NCBI RefSeq assembly: GCF_000428885.1
Contig: NZ_AUAU01000005.1
Location: 1-64,000, forward strand
DNA: 64,000 bases
Source of the DNA: Geothrix fermentans DSM 14018
Lineage (GTDB): Bacteria; Acidobacteriota; Holophagae; Holophagales; Holophagaceae
Direction of reading: 5' to 3'
The notes beneath the pieces were generated by a model. The model ran no database searches, was not told the DNA's origin, and worked only from the letters and a program-made list of their open reading frames with translations. Below are positions 63,279-64,000 of the stretch, in pieces (position 1 is the first letter of the stretch; each line of letters opens with the position of its first letter). A program made the position numbers and the translations under genes.

Positions 63279-64000
63279 GGCGCGCCGCGCGGGGCTGGAC
63301 TGGAAGCCAGGCGGTCGTGCCAGAAAAGCAGTTCGATGCCGACGCCCAACCGATACTCCCGCCTCCAGCGATTCGCCCGGTTCCACTCGATCTCTGGCAT
63401 GACGACGCAGTAGATCCAGCGGTTCCGCAGCTCACGCTTGAGAAAGCACGTGAGGAGGTACCGGTTCTCCTGCCCCGGCGTGCCGAAGGCGCTGAACCGG
63501 AGGCTCGTGCCTTTGGCCATGTCCCCGCCGCTGATGCGCCGGCCGATGTCGCTTTCCCGGAGGAGTTCTGTGATGTAGCCGAGGCTGAGGCTGACCTCCC
63601 ACTCCCAGCCCCGGCCGCCGGTCTGGGTCGTCCAGTCGGTTTCCCGTTTTTTCTCGCTCCACTTGAAGGATGCGGCCGGCCGGAGGTTCCAGAAGCCCTG
63701 CCATCGGTCCCCCATCAGGGACGTGATTTCCCCGGCGCCATCCTTGCTTTCCCAGTACATCCGCTCGAAGGGATAGACCTTCCAGTGTCCAGCAGTCCAC
63801 GTGGGGCTCCAGTCCAGGTGCGTGTAGAGCTGGGGGCGGAGGCTGGTCAGGAGGCCCAGCGTCGCGTGGAAATCATCCCTCCAGTTCCGCTCCACCCCGA
63901 TCCGCCCCGCCCGCCGAGCCTCGATGGGGGGCGCACCAGGCGTCAGCGTGGGGTCGTGGGTGGTCACTTTCAGCTTCAGGCGGCGGTCCACATTGGGGAG
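63275..64000 (-). CDS. Beta-barrel-like protein, partial (5' end outside window)
   Basis: Open on the minus strand to the window edge; at least 240 residues. The product has many alternating aromatic strands (RPQLYTHLDWSPTWTAGHWK, GWEWEVSLSLGYITELL, YRLGVGIELLFW) suggesting an outer-membrane barrel or a large beta protein. Function unknown. The GTG at 63991 is probably internal. Confidence 0.55.
   Translation of the reverse strand, partial: LPNVDRRLKLKVTTHDPTLTPGAPPIEARRAGRIGVERNWRDDFHATLGLLTSLRPQLYTHLDWSPTWTAGHWKVYPFERMYWESKDGAGEITSLMGDRWQGFWNLRPAASFKWSEKKRETDWTTQTGGRGWEWEVSLSLGYITELLRESDIGRRISGGDMAKGTSLRFSAFGTPGQENRYLLTCFLKRELRNRWIYCVVMPEIEWNRANRWRREYRLGVGIELLFWHDRLASSPAPRGAP

Overview
The window is a 64 kb stretch of a GC-rich bacterial chromosome with compact operons, many ATGA start/stop overlaps and AGGAGG-type ribosome sites. 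The gene set fits Acidobacteriota, most likely a Holophaga/Geothrix-like lineage: VIT/VWA proteins, anti-sigma-like proteins with Gly-Gly-Val repeats, a short-Q-loop cydAB, DUF4388 and a CGNR regulator. That placement is inference; there is no rRNA or other phylogenetic marker beyond topA and rpmB. No tRNA, rRNA or CRISPR array was recognised.

Layout. 1-5 kb: the tail of an IS481-type transposase, a secreted VIT/VWA protein, and a sigma factor with a membrane anti-sigma-like partner; both the partner and the VIT protein carry the same GGVPGGV-type repeat. 5-13.5 kb: housekeeping and metabolic genes (surE, acylphosphatase, apt, epimerase, NtrY-like kinase, orphan DNA methylase, SAM methyltransferase, cupin, MBL-fold). 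13.5-17.1 kb: an outer-membrane barrel and an rrf2-cydA-cydB operon (oxygen or nitrosative-stress respiration). 17.2-18.9 kb: an ECF sigma factor, a Cys-rich membrane anti-sigma candidate, and a small secreted protein with three SWYLP repeats, the best candidate here for an undescribed system. 18.9-24.7 kb: rimI-tsaB, a toxin-antitoxin pair, rpmB, dprA, topA. 24.7-28.5 kb: a low-GC foreign gene (single-chain restriction-modification-like protein) next to a duplicated topA 3' scrap and gene remnants. 28.5-32.3 kb: DUF4386, FNR and DinB genes separated by long blocks of nested palindromic repeats. 33.5-36.8 kb: a lipoprotein and a collagen-like surface protein whose signal peptide is out of frame behind an 18-C tract. 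36.9-45.1 kb: small metabolic and hypothetical genes, an MFS transporter and an M14 peptidase. 45.2-47.8 kb: an ECF42-type sigma factor with two DGPF/YCII proteins and a glyoxalase-fold protein. 48-51.5 kb: membrane proteins, a DinB/SpoIIE-phosphatase operon and a CGNR regulator, with three matching TAACCT-N16-AGGTTA operators. 51.6-60.6 kb: a barrel protein, acyl-CoA ligase, DUF4388 protein, a 2,4-dienoyl-CoA reductase-like flavoenzyme, a YcaQ-like glycosylase, a nuclease-like protein and a methyltransferase remnant. 60.6-63.3 kb: a complete nitrate/sulfonate-type ABC importer, then the 3' part of a barrel-like gene that runs off the window.

Cross-cutting signals. At least eight genes lack a Shine-Dalgarno site and instead have a -10-like hexamer 5-7 nt before the ATG, which suggests leaderless transcripts. 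Intergenic space from 2.7 to 57.8 kb is filled with a shared set of palindromic repeat modules, including a roughly 110-bp strongly folding core present in several copies.
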